From assembly GCA_039519185.1 (NCBI GenBank), contig CM076850.1, positions 87,216,270 through 87,280,269 of the forward strand: 64,000 nucleotides of DNA. The letters are read 5' to 3'. A program made the position numbers and the translations under genes. Positions 22,101 to 35,080 of the stretch are shown in pieces; position 1 is the stretch's first letter, and every line of letters begins with the position of its first letter. Below the pieces are notes generated by a model, which was not told where the DNA came from, searched no databases, and saw nothing but the letters and a program-made list of their open reading frames with translations. This stretch comes from Astragalus membranaceus. Taxonomy: Eukaryota > Streptophyta > Magnoliopsida > Fabales > Fabaceae.

Positions 22101-25100
22101 AAGACCTATATTTGCTAAAAATAAAAAGGAGTATCTATGGAACAGTAACACAACCTGTAATTTTGGTATTATCTGTTCCATTTCTTGCTTGGTCTTGTTC
22201 CGGAAATCTGGTCCCTCTATGGCCAATCCATCTGTCAATATGCCACATTCTCTAGCTATTGCTTTAGCAGTGTTTATATTGTCACCAGTCACCATTCTAA
22301 CAGTAATACCAGCTTCTAAACAAGTCTTAACAGCTTCTTTTACTCCAGGCCTCACTGGATCCTTGATCCCAATAACAGCTATCAATGTGTACTTATCCTC
22401 AGGTATACTATCACCTTCAGTGGACCGTTCAATATCCTTGAAGGCTATGCCAAGTGTTCTCAGTGCCTCAGAAGCAAAACCATTGATAACATCCGTGATG
22501 CTACTTCTTTGTTGTTCGTTTAAATCCACAACTTTGCCTTCTGCATTGACAACTTTGTCACACATTTTCTCGACTATTTCTGATGCTCCTTTACAAAATG
22601 CCCTAGACTTGTTGGCACCACCCGGAAGAGCCACAAGCACGGACATCTTTTTCTTGTTTGAATTGAAAGGTTCAACATTAATTATCTTATACTTGTCATT
22701 ATAAAACTTAGCATCACCTCCCAAAAGTAAACCAAATTCCAGCAATGCCGACTCTGTAGGAGTACCCATCACCTTGGTCTTCCCATCTTTCCCTTTGACA
22801 ATCTCTGAGCCAGTGTTCTGGAATACTGACTGCAAAAAGAGATTAAATATCTCCTCAGAAATCGAATTCTTCAACACATTGTCACTGTTTCCACTTTTAA
22901 TTGCCTTAGTTTGTTCACATATCCATATTTTGTCCACAACCATGTGATTTGTTGTCAAAGTTCCTGTTTTATCTGTGCAGATACAACCAGCAGAACCCAT
23001 AGTTTCACATGCAGAGAGGTGCCTGACTAATGCCTTATCATTCATCAATTTCTTCATGGCAAATGCAAGGCTTAGTGTCACTGCCAAAGGCAGCCCCTCA
23101 GGAACTGCCACAACAATTATAATGACAGCAGTAGCAAAAAAATTGAGAAGCTTAGAGGCATCATCTAGACCCCATTGAGTGATGTTATGGTGAGCTATTT
23201 TCTCCAACAAAAACCTGCCAGTAAGAACAAGGAACGTGAGCAGGGCAAAACCCAATCCAACCTTTCCAATAAGGGTAGCAACCCCATTCAGTTTGACCTG
23301 AAGGGGTGTCTCATCATCTCCCCCTTCATTCAAAGTTTCCATCAATCTTCCCCATTCAGTCCTCATACCAACTGAAGTGACCAACATCTTAGCAGACCCA
23401 TCCTGCACCGTAGTACCAGATAGAAGAAAAGGCTTATGTTGATCAACATTTACAGCCTCACTCTCTCCTGATAGACTTGATTCATCAATCAATAAGCTAA
23501 AACCTGATATGAACAACCCATCTGCAGGAACTATGTCTCCAATTGATAGATGCACTATGTCTCCAACCACTAGTTCATAAATTGAAACCTTTTGTCTTCT
23601 ACTATCTCTTGTAACTTGAATGCTGACATTTTTCTTTTCTTTATCCAAATCCTTGAATTGCAAAGACTGTTTATAGTCACTGACTGCAGTGACAAAGACA
23701 ACTAAAATAATACATAGTATGATTCCCACTCCATCATACATACCTTTTGGAAAACCTTCAGTTGATATTCCAACACCTACTGATACCACAGCACATACAA
23801 TAAGGATCATTAGAGTTAAGTCTTGCATTGCATCCCAAACGAACATCCAGAAACTTCTAGAGGGCTTCTCTGCATGGCGATTATGACCATAGATGTTCTG
23901 CCTGTGTTGTACATCATGTGAACTAACCCCTTCTTGCAATGACACACGGACAGCTCTTGTTACTCCTTCAACTCCTTCATGGCGTTCTAAACATTTTGTG
24001 TCATGGGATCTAACAATGGATGCTAATTCATCTGGGTGAATTCCAAAACCTGCTTCTTGAATCTCTTTGGATAGCATGTAATCACCACCTCGGCTCCCAG
24101 CTGAATGAGAATGAAAAGAAAAATTAATGTAACAAGGGTGAACACTGAAAAGAGATATTGTGAATGAAAGATATTGAATGTAAGTACCGTTTATAAAATG
24201 CAACGCTGCTTTTTGCACATAGAGAGCCACCCGTATCTTTTCCTGATCAAGATAGTTAGAGCATATGCAAAGTGTGTTAGGGACAGATGATAAATGCATG
24301 TCATGCAACGTTTCAAAGTGTATCTGTTATGAGCTCGTGGAATCCCTATGCTCTGTATGCTTTCTGCTTCTACCAACAATAAGCATAGGATGTAGATAAA
24401 TTTTATTTAAAACTGAAAAATGGTTATTTTGTGAGCAAACTTTCTGTGTTTATGTAATTGTTCAAAGGAGTTTGTTGATCATAAATTAAGAAAAAGGAAA
24501 GTTTTGCTATCAAGATATTATTGGACTAAACATTTCAACAGCTGATGACATCTACTGTCGCCTCTAAAACAATTCCTTAGTGTAAAATTCATTTGAATGT
24601 GACTGACCTATAAAAAATTCATATTGCTTTTAATGAATTTTAATGTAGTAATGAATATCATGGTAAGCACCAAATTCCAAAACGCTTGGACATAAAGGTT
24701 GCGGTAACAATTTAAGTATAAAATCAGTTGTTAACCCGAAAATTAAAATTTTTAGTTAATACTTAATACCCTCTGATAACATCAGTTGATTTTAAAGTGA
24801 TTTAATTAATACTTAATATCTTTTCTATAAAATGGTTCAAACGGTGACTTCGATAAGAAATAAGCGTGTAATGTGAATTTCACTATATATAAAGGTATAA
24901 ATGGAATATTGCATTTAACATACTAAACAATTGATCCATGGTTTTTAATAACTAGAATTAAAAAAATATTTTACACAGAAAAAAAATTAAAATAGATTTT
25001 TTTTATTTTTTATAGTAAGAATCGGAGGGATATTGAAGAATATTTTTATTAATATATCTAATGGCTATACCATTTTTTTATGTTAACGTTATCTTTTTCA

Positions 25101-26654
25101 GCCTTCACTCCTTAGCAAATAAAGCATCATGTGGTTTTAGATCAGAACACGATGCCTGTATAACAAACAGCAATTATAATTAAAATCAACGTCTATCACG
25201 CAACAAAAGCACTAGAAAAAACCCCCACACTTTTAATGAAGCATTATATGGTAACATAACATCACAGTTCTATCGTACATTAATTTCAATTAATGGTGTT
25301 GTGGACATGAACCAACTACCAAACGAAGAGAGCGTAGTAGAAAAAGAATTAGGGTGAGCAATTGGCGGGTTTGGACAAGTTATACTTGTCTTTAACTCGG
25401 TACTTAATTTTAACCAGACCAATATGATGCACAAATACTTTAGTTTTGTTGTCGTATCCGTATCTAATACGTAAAGTATCCGTTACTTCCGGATGCTTTT
25501 TAGATATGTTGAGTATATGTCAAAGTGTTATTAAAAAAATTCTTATTTTTTTAGAAAATAAAAGTCTCTATACGTCGTAAGGACACCTTCAATATGTTTT
25601 ATAAACACGAGAACAAAGGTAATCTGAGTCATATAAACACAAGAGAGAAAACAACTATCCCCGGTCTTTGTTTTACAAGTGCAACTCACTGGTTTCTATT
25701 TGCCTCTTATTTTATTGTGCTAGGCTATGTTTCTTTGAGTCTATGAATCTACATATTTTCTATTATTTTATTAATATTTTATTTTTTTTATAAATGATTC
25801 GTATCGTATCACATAATAAATGAATAAGGGACATTTTTTTTTTGACGTAAAATAAGGGATGTGTTGAGACGTGTTATACATGACCCTAATTCGTTTCAAA
25901 GTTTCGATCGAATCCAAGATTTAGGCTCTAACTATACTCATAGACTTGAACAAATCTATTAACAAATCTATTATTACTCTTAAGCTTCTTCTCCCTTCCT
26001 TTTTTATCCGCCTTATTCATATAAAATTAGTGCATCATGTATTCCTTTTTTATCGTGAGCGATGATCCTATTGGTAAACCTTTTGATTTGACTCTATCAA
26101 ATTATTTTACTATTTCAGTATTTCTGATAACAAGAGTCAGCTAATAGCATCATGTATTCATGTTCCCATCGCCCTGTTATTGTTGTAACAATGTAACGAC
26201 TTATAAGAGCTAACTTTCACTGCAAGATACTAAATTTTAATTCCAACAGTGCCGCATTATCAATTAAAAAATCAATTTATCAAAAAATGGAAAATTAGAA
26301 TAAACAAAACGAGTGAGATTTTGATCACACAGGTGCCAAAACTGTAACGGAAACAGGTTATGGAGTTCGAAATCGACAATTATTGGATCGGAAACTGATC
26401 AATGAGGATCGATTGAAAAAGAAAATGAAAGATTTTATTAAATGTATGTAAGAGGAAAATTAAAAGGAAGGAATGCTGACCTGGAGTTTAACGCGCTTTT
26501 TTTCGGCGTCGGCGCGTTGGGCGAGATTGGCGACCATACGGAAGCGACGGCGAGGGTTTTTGACGACGGAGACGGCGGATCTCCATCGGCGAAGGGCGTC
26601 CTCCGAAGGGTGTTTGGGCTGAACGTGAAAGTTCTCTCTGAGATACTTCTCCAT
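19108..26654 (-). CDS. ACA11-like: Autoinhibited Ca2+-ATPase, P2B type, ACA4/ACA11-like
   Basis: Seven exons join in frame with GT-AG borders: 26654-26481, 24242-24188, 24100-22155, 21674-21516, 21107-20936, 20840-20542 and 19416-19108. They give about 1037 residues, close to the roughly 1030 usual for this clade. The N-terminus has a basic, Trp-containing calmodulin-binding region (LRRWRSAVSVVKNPRRRFRM). The A domain has SLSGESE, TM4 has VAVPEGLPLAVTLSLAFAMK, the phosphorylation site is CTDKTGTLTTNHM, and the hinge is TGDGTNDAPALHEADIGLAM. The family pumps Ca2+ out of the cytosol and is released from autoinhibition by calmodulin. FPKGMYDG and SDYKQSLQF favour the ACA4/ACA11 group, which is tonoplast-located in Arabidopsis; location here is inferred. 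All key residues are present and no stop was seen, so the gene appears intact. The closest paralogue cannot be fixed without a tree. Confidence 0.93.
20033..20056. repeat. AT dinucleotide microsatellite in ACA intron 6
   Basis: An (AT)n run with taatatata...tatatatta ends is itself palindromic. It lies in the 1.1-kb intron between exons 6 and 7, which otherwise shows no recognisable element. Confidence 0.85.
21860..22078. mobile_element. hAT-type MITE in ACA intron 3
   Basis: Terminal inverted repeats CAGTGGCGGACC and GGTCCGCCACTG bound a 219-bp element with no coding capacity. The 8-bp target duplication accattac is at 21852-21859 and 22079-22086, which is the hAT superfamily size. A second internal inverted repeat (ccagggggttcag...tgaaccccctgg) lies near the right end. 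It sits between the branch region and the donor of intron 3 and leaves the splice sites intact. Confidence 0.87.
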
Positions 26655-27289
26655 TGCTCTCTACACACTCACTAAGCTTCACAAACACTCTCTTATTTTT
26701 TTATTATCATTATTACTGTTTAGGAATAGTATGAGGGAGACGAAGAAACTTTCAATGGTCGCCGAAAATGGCGGGAACAAGAGATAGATACAACTGCCAC
26801 GAAACGTGCTTGCTTTTTTTCCTCCTTATTTTGCCGCGGACTTGGTTTCTACGAGAGCCGAATAGAATGAAATTTTATTGTACAATTTATTTGATTAAAA
26901 TAAAAATTATTTTGAATACCATATTTACTTTATATATTATAATTATTATTTTTTCTCATTTTTATTTTTATACTTTTGAATAAAAATCTTATTTATTCAC
27001 ATAGGGTTTATTGTTTATTTCTCACTGTTAATTTTAAATATTACACTATTTATTTTTATTATTATATTACTTATTTATACTGTTCATTATATTTATAAAA
27101 ATATTTAATATTTAAATAAAAATTTAAAAATATATAAGTAATTTATAAATATACAATTCTATGTCATAAGTTAAATAATTATATTGAATTTAATTAATTT
27201 AATAAATTAGTTTATCATTTTTCAACTTTTGGTTAATAACTTTATGTTGGGTTCTACTTGTCTCATAATTTCCATGGACAATTCCAACT
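26655..27289. other. ACA 5' flank: presumed 5' UTR, promoter and AT-rich spacer
   Basis: The first 50-100 bp upstream of the ATG are pyrimidine-rich and probably 5' UTR. From about 26870 to 27230 the sequence is extremely AT-rich. No firm promoter element or gene is seen. Confidence 0.5.
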
Positions 27290-28260
27290 CTCTCCTTCTT
27301 CATTCATTTGAGTTCTCATCCTTTCGATGGAGACAGTTATAGCTCTTAGACCAAGGCTATGAAAATAACACTTATTGGCATGATGAGCTTCCTAGCTTGA
27401 AAACCTGCATCATTCATTGCGTATTGACTGGAACCCCAAGTTAAACTCTACGGATGATGAACTCATATCAGATCCTTCTCTCCATAGAAAGTTGATTGGC
27501 AGGCTCGTCACACTTCTCATTTGAATGTTGCTCATCACTTGTTTTAGTATTTGAAATTTGCACCTAGACAAGGATTACTTTCCCCATCTTCCAATTCTAT
27601 CCCTCCCATTGCTATGCTGATAGGGGAAATTGTTAAGACAGAAGGTGATCTATAACTAATATTTTGAAATTCCAAGACACAACCAATGATATCGATGTCT
27701 TGAGTAGATGTATCACTTGTGATCATATCATATGCTATTGACGTTACCCGAGAGCACTTGGATCAGATGTAGGAGTCTCTTTCAGCTTAACCAATGTCAT
27801 GGTTCGAATTCAGCCTTGGGCATGCAGCAGTGTTAAACCTCTTGATGGAGAGTTTTGTCGCCCATTGTGGTCCTATTCGGCTCGAAGGATTAGTCTCTGC
27901 AGTTGCGCACAGAGGATACCCAATTTATACCAAAAAATATGCTACCGACGTTGCATGACTGAAAGGACTCCTTATAAAATTTGAAATTCATGTTGATTCT
28001 ACATAGTTTTCTATGAGAATCACTCAGCCAGCCATTCATTTGGATACAAATCCAGCTCACCATTTAACATTGCAAACACACTGACATTGAGTATCAACAT
28101 CATTCATGAATTAGTTCAATCCAATTTCATCAAGCTGCTTCATGTTCAAAGTCAGCATCAGTTGGCTGGTCGTTTTACCCACCTGTTGTCCACATCTATT
28201 TTCTCGACTTCCACACACAAGCTGGGATATCAGACAGAAATTCTCCACCTTAAGGGGTAT
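27290..28260 (+). pseudogene. Ty1/copia RT/RNase H relic
   Basis: DELISDPSLHRKLIGRLV (27459-27512) matches the copia block just before RNase H. 28105-28250 encodes the RNase H end (HELVQSNFIKLLHVQSQHQL followed by FTHLLSTSIFSTSTHKLG), followed by a purine-rich taaggggtatta at about 28252 that may be the degraded polypurine tract. Multiple stops and frame changes are present. A SINE (27746-27937) lies inside. The 5' limit is approximate. Confidence 0.75.
27746..27937 (+). mobile_element. tRNA-derived SINE inside the copia relic
   Basis: It has a B-box-like tggttcgaattcagcc, a tail gattagtctctgcag...ggataccc and a terminal A run. Target duplications tatgctattgacgtt (27731-27745) and tatgctaccgacgtt (27938-27952) differ at two positions, indicating an older insertion. 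It is the same family as the SINEs at 11978 and 45042. Confidence 0.78.
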
Positions 28261-28755
28261 TAGAATTCAATTTTGGTTAAGGTAGTTATTTTGTCTGCTT
28301 GTTAGTTATCATTCAGTTGTTGATTGTGTTTACTTCCAAACATATTATAGGCACGGAGATATTTATAGAAAGGAAAATCAATGGAAAATGTTAAAAACTT
28401 ACAAGATACAGTAAATTCCTTATCTGAAGATTGATCAACTGAAAAACACACTAGCTCTTTTTAGTATTGTCAACAATGAAGAAATTGTGGAATGTGTGCC
28501 AACAATGATGAAATATTTTTTGATACTAGTAACATTCAAATTCAAGCACAACTTTGTTGAAGAAATCATTGCCTGAACAACCACCAATTAAAAGTTTAAA
28601 ATGACTTTTCTGCAAGCTTTGATGTACTTCTAATATTAATTATAATATATCTTGAACTATTGATTGGTAGTATCAACAGACTTGCTCATGCAACAACTAC
28701 TTACTGATTGACATTACATTCACCAATTGTCAAAATTATCTGCCAAAATCAGAGA
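28261..28755. other. Intergenic: copia 3' flank and GPDH 3' flank
   Basis: The left part may hold the remainder of the degraded copia LTR. The right part is the presumed 3' UTR of the GPDH gene. No other feature was recognised. Confidence 0.4.
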
Positions 28756-31700
28756 CTAGGATTCTAAAGACTTCTGACCAAGAAGAGATGGCCTGTAATA
28801 CACGTGGCTTTGCGCAATCTTTATGCGGTCACGAGGATCGTTCATGGTCTCATCTCGCAATGCTTGAAGAATGGCCTCTACTGGAGATTCCCTGAAGATT
28901 AGAAGTCAGCAAAACCCCAAAATGTTAGTTTCATAATTGGATTCAATTTAATTTTGCAGGGGAGAGTTCTACATAGAATCTCTATTAATAATAAGCCTTA
29001 CAAGAAACGGGAGGACTATTACTATAGTGATATTTTATGTTAGATGAAGCTGGAAGAATAAAAAAATGATTTCCATAATATTTCCAATTAAAACAGCCAC
29101 TCATTAGGAAGGATAATAGAAGCTTCTTTTGAAGGGCCTGAGTACTAAGTTCATGAATGGATTCGCCGAGGGAGTACATTACTCTTAATCCACTAAAACA
29201 TAGGTCCATATTTCTATCATGCAAAGACACAATAGAGAAGCAAATTTTCTTACCTAATTATTAGTATTTTATATAACATCCTCAAGATGGGGCAAAGCTC
29301 CACGGGGGCGACAAGTTCGTTTTCTTCAGGATTTAGGACATTTAAGCTGGACTGACTCAGTAGCTCATAGAATGCTTTAACTGCAGAGACTCCCTACAAC
29401 ATGCAAGGCAAAATGTAAATCATTGATAAGCAGCAAAGTAGAAACTTGAATGAATTCTACTATCTTTAGTTCTTTCTAATCAGACAGCAAGAGCCACAGG
29501 GTATTCTGAATGACCAAAATTTGTACCTGAATCATTCCCTTGCCCTTGATGCTGTCACCCATGTCAAGACTCAATTCCCCTTTGGCTAACTTGTGACCAT
29601 ACCATGAGTTACGACCTTTCAACAAGGTTACATAAGTATCAGCCAAGAGAGGGCCAGCAAGTTTCTCTGGTTCTTCTGCCAATAAATGAGTGATAAAAAT
29701 CATCTCTGATGTGCAGTGAGCAAAGTATACTGATTTGCTGGTTGCACTTTCTTTTGTTAAAGCAGCTACCATTCCTGTTAAATTGAACTACATTAACAAA
29801 AACTACAAGATTTGAAAATATTAAGAGTGCTATTTCTGTACTATAACAGAAAAAGAATTCAAATAGCCCAACATCAAAGCACAACACTTGAGTAACATCA
29901 AGAGGCACAATCCAACTCCAAAATGAAAGTAAATGTCAAACTCTGAACCAATATTGAGTCCATTCTATCTGATGCAAAATTACATTTGGAAATTGCAAAG
30001 TTATTCATAAAATGTGGGTATCAGATAAAGTCCAACATCAAGACTGTGGAAATCTATCATGGAAGCTAGGAAAATAGTTATAACATTACACCTTCTAAAT
30101 TGCTATAGAAAAACTTGCTCTCATAGGTTGGGACTCAGCATCTACATTGTCTTTATGCTAAAATATATTTTCGGTCCCAGCAAATATAGCGATTTTTGCT
30201 TTCGGTCCATGTAAGTTTTTTTTCTTTCAACCATGCAAAGTCAAAACCCTTACATTTTGGTCCTTGACGTCATCTTCTGTTAAAAAAACACTGAGGCGGC
30301 AAACATCCTGCTATCTAGATACACCTACATGGATTATTAATCTTTGTGGCATCTGATCTGCTCTCCTAAAAGCTGAGTCAGCATTATAACTCTTTAATTT
30401 CATTTTATAATAACAAATAGACTAGGGTTTTTCTTCCCTTCTCTATTGTCACCCCCACCCTATCCTCTTCTCAGGTCAAATTACAAAAAGAAAGGAAGAA
30501 CAGAGCGGGCATGCTTCCTTCAGAAAGATCCATCCTTTCCTGCACCTATTTTTCAACTCCCGCCATTTTCAATCAAAACCCCGCCCCCAAATCCATCATT
30601 TTTCCATAAGCATTTCCCTCCCAGTTTGCATTTTCTCCACTCCCTATTTAACTCTCCTAGTTCACATTTCCCTCCTGGTACTTTGATTTTTGATTTCAAC
30701 TTTCCGGTTTGATAGGAAAAGGGAGATGGAGGATGGGGTTTCAGACGGGGCCGTGATAGGGGAGAAAGAAAAGGGGAAGAGAAAGAGCCAAGGAGGAGGC
30801 CTTGGGCAGCAGGTGGAGGATGCTGTCACGATCTAGACAGAGAGGGAATCAGATCCAGGGGGGTTGTCAGTGACATGCTGCGGTATTCGTGGCGAGGAGC
30901 AGTGCACCAGGGGCTGCACGCGATGCAGCACAGTGGCAGAGGCCGTATCGCCAGCATTGTGTAGGGGAGGTTTCATCCTCTCCCACCCTCTTGGTCTCTT
31001 ATTGCTCTTTCTGCATTACACTGTCATCCCATTAGCTTTTGAACAGGGAATGTGATGGTGGAGATGAGGTACTCAGTGACTGGTTGCTGTTGCTGTTTCG
31101 GTCATGATGCTTGTCTATGCAAAGTTGGAGACTGAACTCATCATGCATAGAGGATGGAGATGGCTGTTTCAAGTGTGTTACTTTCTGTCTGTGGGCTCTT
31201 TTTTGATTGCTGAACAATCACTCCAGTCGATGGAGAGAGGGGAAGGTGGGGGTGGGGACTGGGGGTCAGGGGTGGAGCTTTTTGTGTGTTGCAAATGAAA
31301 GTTTAAGTTGCGTGAAAAGTGGGGATTCACTAAACCATCAAGTCCTTACAACTGTAGGCTATACATCACTCATCCCTAATCTCTAACAGCTCACAAACGA
31401 TACTTAACAAAAGCAAATAAAATAAAGTTGGCTCTTTTCGGAAAATATAAAGGAGCTTGGCAAGTAAAATATCTCCAAATACTTTAGGCCTAATCTTTAA
31501 GACCTCTCAAAAAATATTTGGCAAAAGAAAATACAATAAACTAGAGTCTTTAATTTCCTTTAATATAAACAAATTAGAAAACAAAAAAGTTTTAGTAGAT
31601 AAACAAGCCTAAAAAGTTGGGATCGCCAAAGATGAAATTTCCATTGCAGCTATATCTAACTAAAAGGATGTCTATCTGTCAATCACGTAACAGTGAATAA

Positions 31701-33126
31701 AGCAAAACAAAGTAACATGGCAAACAAAGCTATTCTCTACAATGCACAAGGTAAACTAAATTTTACCTGCTCCAATAGCATATACATTCTTTAATCCACC
31801 CATAACTTCATGAGTAACAAGGTCACCATTATCCCACACTACAAAGTGGGGCTGCCTCAAAAACTTTGCCAATGGTTTCCTCCATTTTTCTGCTCCACAT
31901 ATTCGAGCATTTGCATATTCTTTGTTGTAAATCTCTGAGGCAATGTTAGGACCTCCAAGATAAAGGATATTCTCAATGGGGACACCAGCTGCAAAAACAT
32001 GATATCAAACAATGAGGGAAATGCGAAACTAAAATCACTTAGTATAAAGATACCACTGAAACTGAACTGAATTAAAAATTCAAGTCCCAGGAAAAAAAGG
32101 GAAAAAAAAACAAGACAGAAGAAGTTTAGCTTAGTGATAGAAACAGGTTCAGATTATGAATAGAAAAAAAAATGAATTGTTATTGATGAACAGAAAGAAC
32201 ACAAAAGTTCCTTGGATATTCGAGAGATCCAAGACTCTCCCAAGTTCCAATTCTAATTCTCACCAAAATGCCAAATGACTAACTTAGTAATTCTTCTTCT
32301 CAACCCCTATTCCTATATCTAGCCAAAATGCCTTATTTAAATCTTCTAACAAACTCAATTTACTTTACTATCTAAGTCTCAAATACCTATCATTTAGGCA
32401 GAACTTAGAACCATATTATAAAATTAAAAGGGGACTAACTCAGTAGTAAGTACTAAAGATGCATTCAAATGCTCCAGATAGAAAAACAGGAAACTTCAGT
32501 CTGCGAAGAACCAAAGTAACATAGACTCTTACATAAAGTAAGGAATGAAATAAACATAAATGTATCTTACTTGCTCGACTGATCATTAGAGTAGGGGTTA
32601 TTATCCGCGGCTCTGAACCCAATTCAGCCTCCACACCCTTAGCCAGGGAAATAATGACAGGAACTGTGATTCTCTCCTTCCAATACTTACTAATTTCTTC
32701 AAACACCTCACGAGTTTCTGTAGATGGCAAGCCATTAATCACAATGTCAGCATCCCATACAGCCTCCTGCAAGTTTGTAACAACCTTGAAAGGGCACAAT
32801 GGGGTATCAACCATATTCAAGCAAAACCCATCTTTCAAAATCTCATCTGCATAAAGGACCCTATCACCCAATCTTCCCTCAACATATTTCAAATAAGCAC
32901 ACCTCCTAATCAACCTCCTCAACACATCCTCCCTTGAATTGATCACCTCAAACAAGTGCTTCGCCGTGGCCCTATCAACCGTTCTTCCTGGTCTTCTCCA
33001 TATCCTAATCAGAACATTTTCTCTTAAACTACCATAAGCTTCTTGCAACATAGCAGTAAATACACTACCCCAAGCTCCAGCTCCAACACCAACTATTCTC
33101 AAAGGATCACCATCCACTTTCCCCAT
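28756..33126 (-). CDS. GPDHC1: Cytosolic glycerol-3-phosphate dehydrogenase [NAD+], GPDHC1-like
   Basis: Exons 33126-32571, 31988-31767, 29774-29527, 29393-29254 and 28891-28756 join in frame with GT-AG borders to give 433 residues. The Rossmann motif VGVGAGAWGSVF is near the N-terminus, and the substrate and catalytic region is EVMGGLKNVYAIGAG with the conserved Lys. SATSKSVYFAHCTSEMIFIT and LADTYVTLLKGRNSWYG follow, and the end is QSHVYYRPSLLGQK. The enzyme interconverts dihydroxyacetone phosphate and glycerol 3-phosphate with NAD(H) and feeds lipid synthesis and the cytosol-mitochondrion shuttle. The family usually has about 30-35 more N-terminal residues. Here an upstream frame from 33236 carries a family-like leader that is out of phase, so 33126 is the first ATG in frame with the catalytic domain. 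The intact core suggests a working enzyme if translation starts there. Confidence 0.9.
30160..31310. other. Probable unclassified insertion in GPDH intron 2
   Basis: The 2-kb intron (29775-31766) contains ttttcggtcccagcaaatat and later ttttggtccttgac, like the ends of repeats that recur in legume genomes; a weaker match is at about 59510 in this window. The interior has pyrimidine-rich and GA-rich stretches (30430-30840). No terminal repeats or duplications could be settled, so the limits are approximate. Confidence 0.3.
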
Positions 33127-33167
33127 TAGGTGACGAAGCTCGTCAAGCTTCTCTTCTAAATTACCAT

Positions 33168-33236
33168 TTACATTTGGATAGAACCATTTGAATATGCATT
33201 GTGGGTCACACTCACAGCTTCATTGGTCCCAACCAT
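33168..33236 (-). other. Out-of-frame GPDH N-terminal leader (22 codons)
   Basis: An ATG at 33236 opens a 22-codon frame (MVGTNEAVSV... then TAA at 33170-33168). The initial MVG, and the EEKLDELR segment that lies downstream in the GPDH frame, are both typical of the leader of GPDHC1 proteins, but here they lie in different phases. Either a 1-nt indel broke the leader or a sequencing error is present. As it stands this would act as an upstream ORF. Confidence 0.65.
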
Positions 33237-34073
33237 CTTTGATCCAAATGATCTCACAGACAAATACCCAAAATTATCAACTTTAGATCTTTGTATGTAG
33301 AAATGCTTTGGAGTTATCAACTATAGATCTTGAATTTAAATACCCACAGGCACAAATAGTTGAAACACTCATTCAAGATTTAACCTTTATAAGAACAATT
33401 TAGCACCCAAATAGCCACAATCTTTAAAAAACAACAAATTTAACTAAAACAACCAACCCCAATAGTTCAAACTAATGAACTATTCAAGAACTACCAATTG
33501 GTTTTGCAATTGAACTATTCAACATGCAATAAAGAAAGAAAGAGAGTATTAAAATATCTGGTACAAGTTTGGCAATCTAATCCCAACAAACTATTCAACG
33601 ACAATGGAAAGCGGAAGAAGCAAGATACGTAAGCGTGGCTTACAACGCGTGAACTGAACTTGCTGGCAGCTGAATTTGTTCTTTTCGGCGAATGGTACTC
33701 GTGTCAAGAATCAGTCACTTGGACTTTCCAGCTACAATCAAAAAAGAAAAGTGAAAAAAGAAGCCGAAGAAGCAGCTTGGTATTGAAACGTTGTCGTTTC
33801 GTATTTGTCGCTTTGTGCAAGGGTCGTATACTGATTGTGAAATGGTGAGTGTTGATGATAACGGGGCTTGTGTTGATTTGATGTTGTTACTTCCCGTGCC
33901 GGCAAGCCTCAATAGAGTTTGAAAGTTGAAACCAAAGGTTATGAATTATGCATACATCTTCACCTAAAAAAAGGTTATGACATCTTACACTACTATCCTT
34001 ACCATTTTCTTTGGAAATCTCCATTTAGTAGAGAGGGGTAAAAATAAAGTTCATTTAATGCATATAAATATTC
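33237..34073. other. GPDH upstream region
   Basis: This is presumed 5' UTR and promoter of the GPDH gene followed by AT-rich spacer. No gene or clear element was seen; the short open frames at 33660-33912 have no recognisable features. Confidence 0.4.
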
Positions 34074-34394
34074 TTGCTTGTTTCTTATAATTTCAACCAA
34101 CAAAAAACACATTGTATTCGTTCGCTATTGGATGCAACTTATAAAGCTTTCCCTAACACTTCTTCTCATAACGAACCACGCCTCGTCACGTGGATGCCTC
34201 CCCCGGCAAACTATATCAAGCTCAATGTTGATGGTAGCTCTTATGGCAACCCTGGCTGCTTGGGCTATAGAGGGCTCTTTCGGGATCATAACGGTAACCA
34301 GATCATAGGTTTCTCAGGTGGTTGTGGCTATACAAATAACATTAATGCTAAATTGCAGGTCATTGCTCAGGGACTCAATATCGCTCATCAAAAT
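34074..34394 (+). pseudogene. LINE-type RNase H relic, first part
   Basis: The frame encodes an RVT_3-type RNase H start (WMPPPANYIKLNVDGSSYGN, CLGYRGLFRDHNGNQIIGF, AKLQVIAQGLNIAHQNG). It stops at the LTR element insertion at 34395 and resumes at 39202. It resembles the 3' end of a 5'-truncated plant LINE; a host RNase H-like gene is less likely because no 5' exons are seen. Confidence 0.78.
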
Positions 34395-35080
34395 GGTAAC
34401 ACCCCAAATTACTTTAATGATTGCATCTTATTAAACGATCTAATTATTTTTGGTTTGAGGATTGGATGAAGATTGAGTTAATTGCTTGACTCTGGATTGG
34501 TAATTTCATGAGTTGAGTGCCTAAGTACTATACTTGTATGCATTGTGTACTTGTATGTTAGCTGAGAAGTGAGACGGTTCAAGGAATAAGGAGGAAAAAT
34601 AAGGTTGACTAATTGATTTAAATTGGGGTAGAAATAAGAAATAGATGTAGGATGGGGGTAGAAATGAAGTTGGTGCAAAAAAGAAATAATTTAGGGAACA
34701 TGCCACACCATAGTACTTACCACGCCATAACATTTCTTTGAGCTAACTCTCCTAAAGTAACCCCCACCAGCCGAAACATAACCCCACACTCACATTCACT
34801 TCCACTTACCATTTGGTCAAAAACAAACACTTAGTGAAAAAGAGAGAGAGGGAGTTCGAGTAGAGAGAAAAGGGAAAGGAAAAGAGTTCAAACCCTCACC
34901 TTCAAACACAAAGTCACAGCTGAAATCATCAAAATTTTCTTCTCATCTTAGTCAATCCATCACATTGGAAAGCTTGAGAGTACCATATTTTCTATTCCAC
35001 CTCTTCCACCATTTTCGCAACATTGAGCTTGGGGGATAGTGTGAAGATTCTGTTTTGGGTTTGTATGTCACTTTGGGACG
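34395..35080 (+). repeat. Remnant 5' LTR
   Basis: It matches 36378-37065 closely (for example ttgcatcttattaaacgat, and the region around accatagtacttaccac). Identity stops abruptly at tcactttggga, after which the two copies are unrelated, so the 3' part of this LTR was lost or replaced. Confidence 0.85.

Noticed and set aside
26442..26688. Overlapping frames on both strands at the ACA first exon
   Set aside because: Only the minus frame starting at 26654 joins in phase to the rest of the ACA protein; the others are shadows of the GC-rich exon.
30446..31298. Open frames inside GPDH intron 2
   Set aside because: No family motif, biased composition, and they lie between two well-supported exons of the GPDH gene.
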